The notes below the pieces were generated by a model. It did not search any database. It was not told the origin of the DNA and saw only the letters and a program-made list of their open reading frames with translations. This document shows, one piece after another, positions 63,874-64,000 of a stretch of DNA of 64,000 nt; position 1 is the first letter of the stretch, and each line of letters begins with the position of its first letter. The position numbers were made by a program, and so were the translations under genes. This stretch comes from SLFH01 sp050486265 (GTDB lineage Bacteria; Planctomycetota; Phycisphaerae; Phycisphaerales; UBA1924). The DNA lies in the NCBI GenBank assembly GCA_050486265.1, contig JBJHCY010000011.1, forward strand, positions 33,360-97,359, given 5' to 3'.

Positions 63874-64000
63874 TGACCTGCCCCCCAAAAACTGAGCCAG
63901 TCGTTGTGAGAGTCCCGATGACCTCCGGTTGAGGTCAGGAGACTCTTGATGAAGCGCAAGCGATACACACCGGAACAGATCATCGCCAAGCTGCGTGAGG
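63874..64000 (+). mobile_element. IS3-family insertion sequence, left end (continues past the window)
   Basis: Histidine-kinase homology ends at about 63873, where TGACCTGCCCCCCAAAAACT begins: an IS3/IS407-like terminal repeat with TG at the tip. 75 bases later a transposase OrfA starts on the plus strand. The right end and any target duplication lie outside the window. Confidence 0.85.
63949..64000 (+). CDS. IS3-family transposase OrfA, first 17 codons
   Basis: ATG 63949 after AGGAG (63937-63941). The visible product MKRKRYTPEQIIAKLRE is the classic N-terminal helix-turn-helix start of IS3/IS407-group OrfA proteins (MKRxRFTEEQIIxxLRE). The rest of OrfA and OrfB are beyond the right edge. 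Confidence 0.9.
   Translation, partial: MKRKRYTPEQIIAKLRE

Noticed and set aside
63874..63989. Extension of the histidine kinase to 63989
   Set aside because: The added N-terminal residues translate the IS3-family terminal region backwards; homology begins at GFSAEVLNY.

Overview
The window looks like chromosome of a planctomycete of the class Phycisphaerae. Evidence: high G+C with strong G/C third-position bias; two exported proteins ending in a VPAPA/IPAPA + hydrophobic helix + RRRR sorting tail (490-1170, 59283-60113); an exported subtilase ending in paired DINGDG..DADDFFEFL EF-hand (dockerin-like) repeats (55832-59023); and an ECF sigma factor translationally coupled to a Ser/Thr kinase with a TPR-like C-terminus (31185-34660), an arrangement typical of planctomycetes. 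No genus can be assigned from sequence alone.

Layout. 1-27 kb is mostly core genome: a YhaM-like nuclease start, queF, a TPR lipoprotein, endonuclease IV, an SDR, glutamate dehydrogenase, ribosomal protein S1, gyrA, a STAS anti-anti-sigma factor, a LolD/MacB-type ATPase, a DUF58 protein, an isolated ATP synthase epsilon gene, a FecCD permease, metH and rpmE. It is interrupted at 18.86-20.03 kb by a ~1 kb module carrying a DUF3800 gene and a possible ~60-nt RNA. The module is bounded by two 66-bp direct repeats of the 3' end of the DUF58 gene.

27.1-30.3 kb starts at tRNA-Asn(GUU) and holds a chain of four overlapping genes: an MNT nucleotidyltransferase antitoxin, a HEPN toxin with RX4HXY, an ST7-like TPR protein and a serine recombinase, closed by a strong terminator. 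RidA and the sigma/kinase pair follow.

34.8-49.2 kb is accessory. It carries four YcaC-like isochorismatase-family hydrolases (two intact, one with a one-base frameshift, one truncated and joined to a foreign gene tail), plus pirin, DJ-1/PfpI, an NAD(P)-binding reductase, an alpha/beta hydrolase, a Tat-exported amidohydrolase, an MFS exporter and an HxlR/DUF24 regulator with an N-terminal Cys. Relatives of several of these respond to hypochlorite, quinones or aldehydes, so I infer an electrophile/oxidant-stress or catabolic gene set, partly decayed. Inside it, 45.7-47.5 kb has visibly lower G+C and carries an uncharacterised overlapping gene pair (helical DNA-binding-like protein + HEPN/Abi-C-like protein), the best defence-system candidate here. 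Two overlapping very small genes (a 39-aa zinc ribbon and a 56-aa Gly-rich protein) follow.

49-64 kb returns to core-like genes: a TlpA-like thioredoxin, paired CrcB/FluC fluoride channels, an AsmA-like envelope protein with a lipoprotein partner, the dockerin subtilase, a GH-repeat surface protein, and a large multi-PAS hybrid histidine kinase whose 5' end is cut off by an IS3-family element running off the right edge.

No CRISPR array and no rRNA were seen; one tRNA was found.
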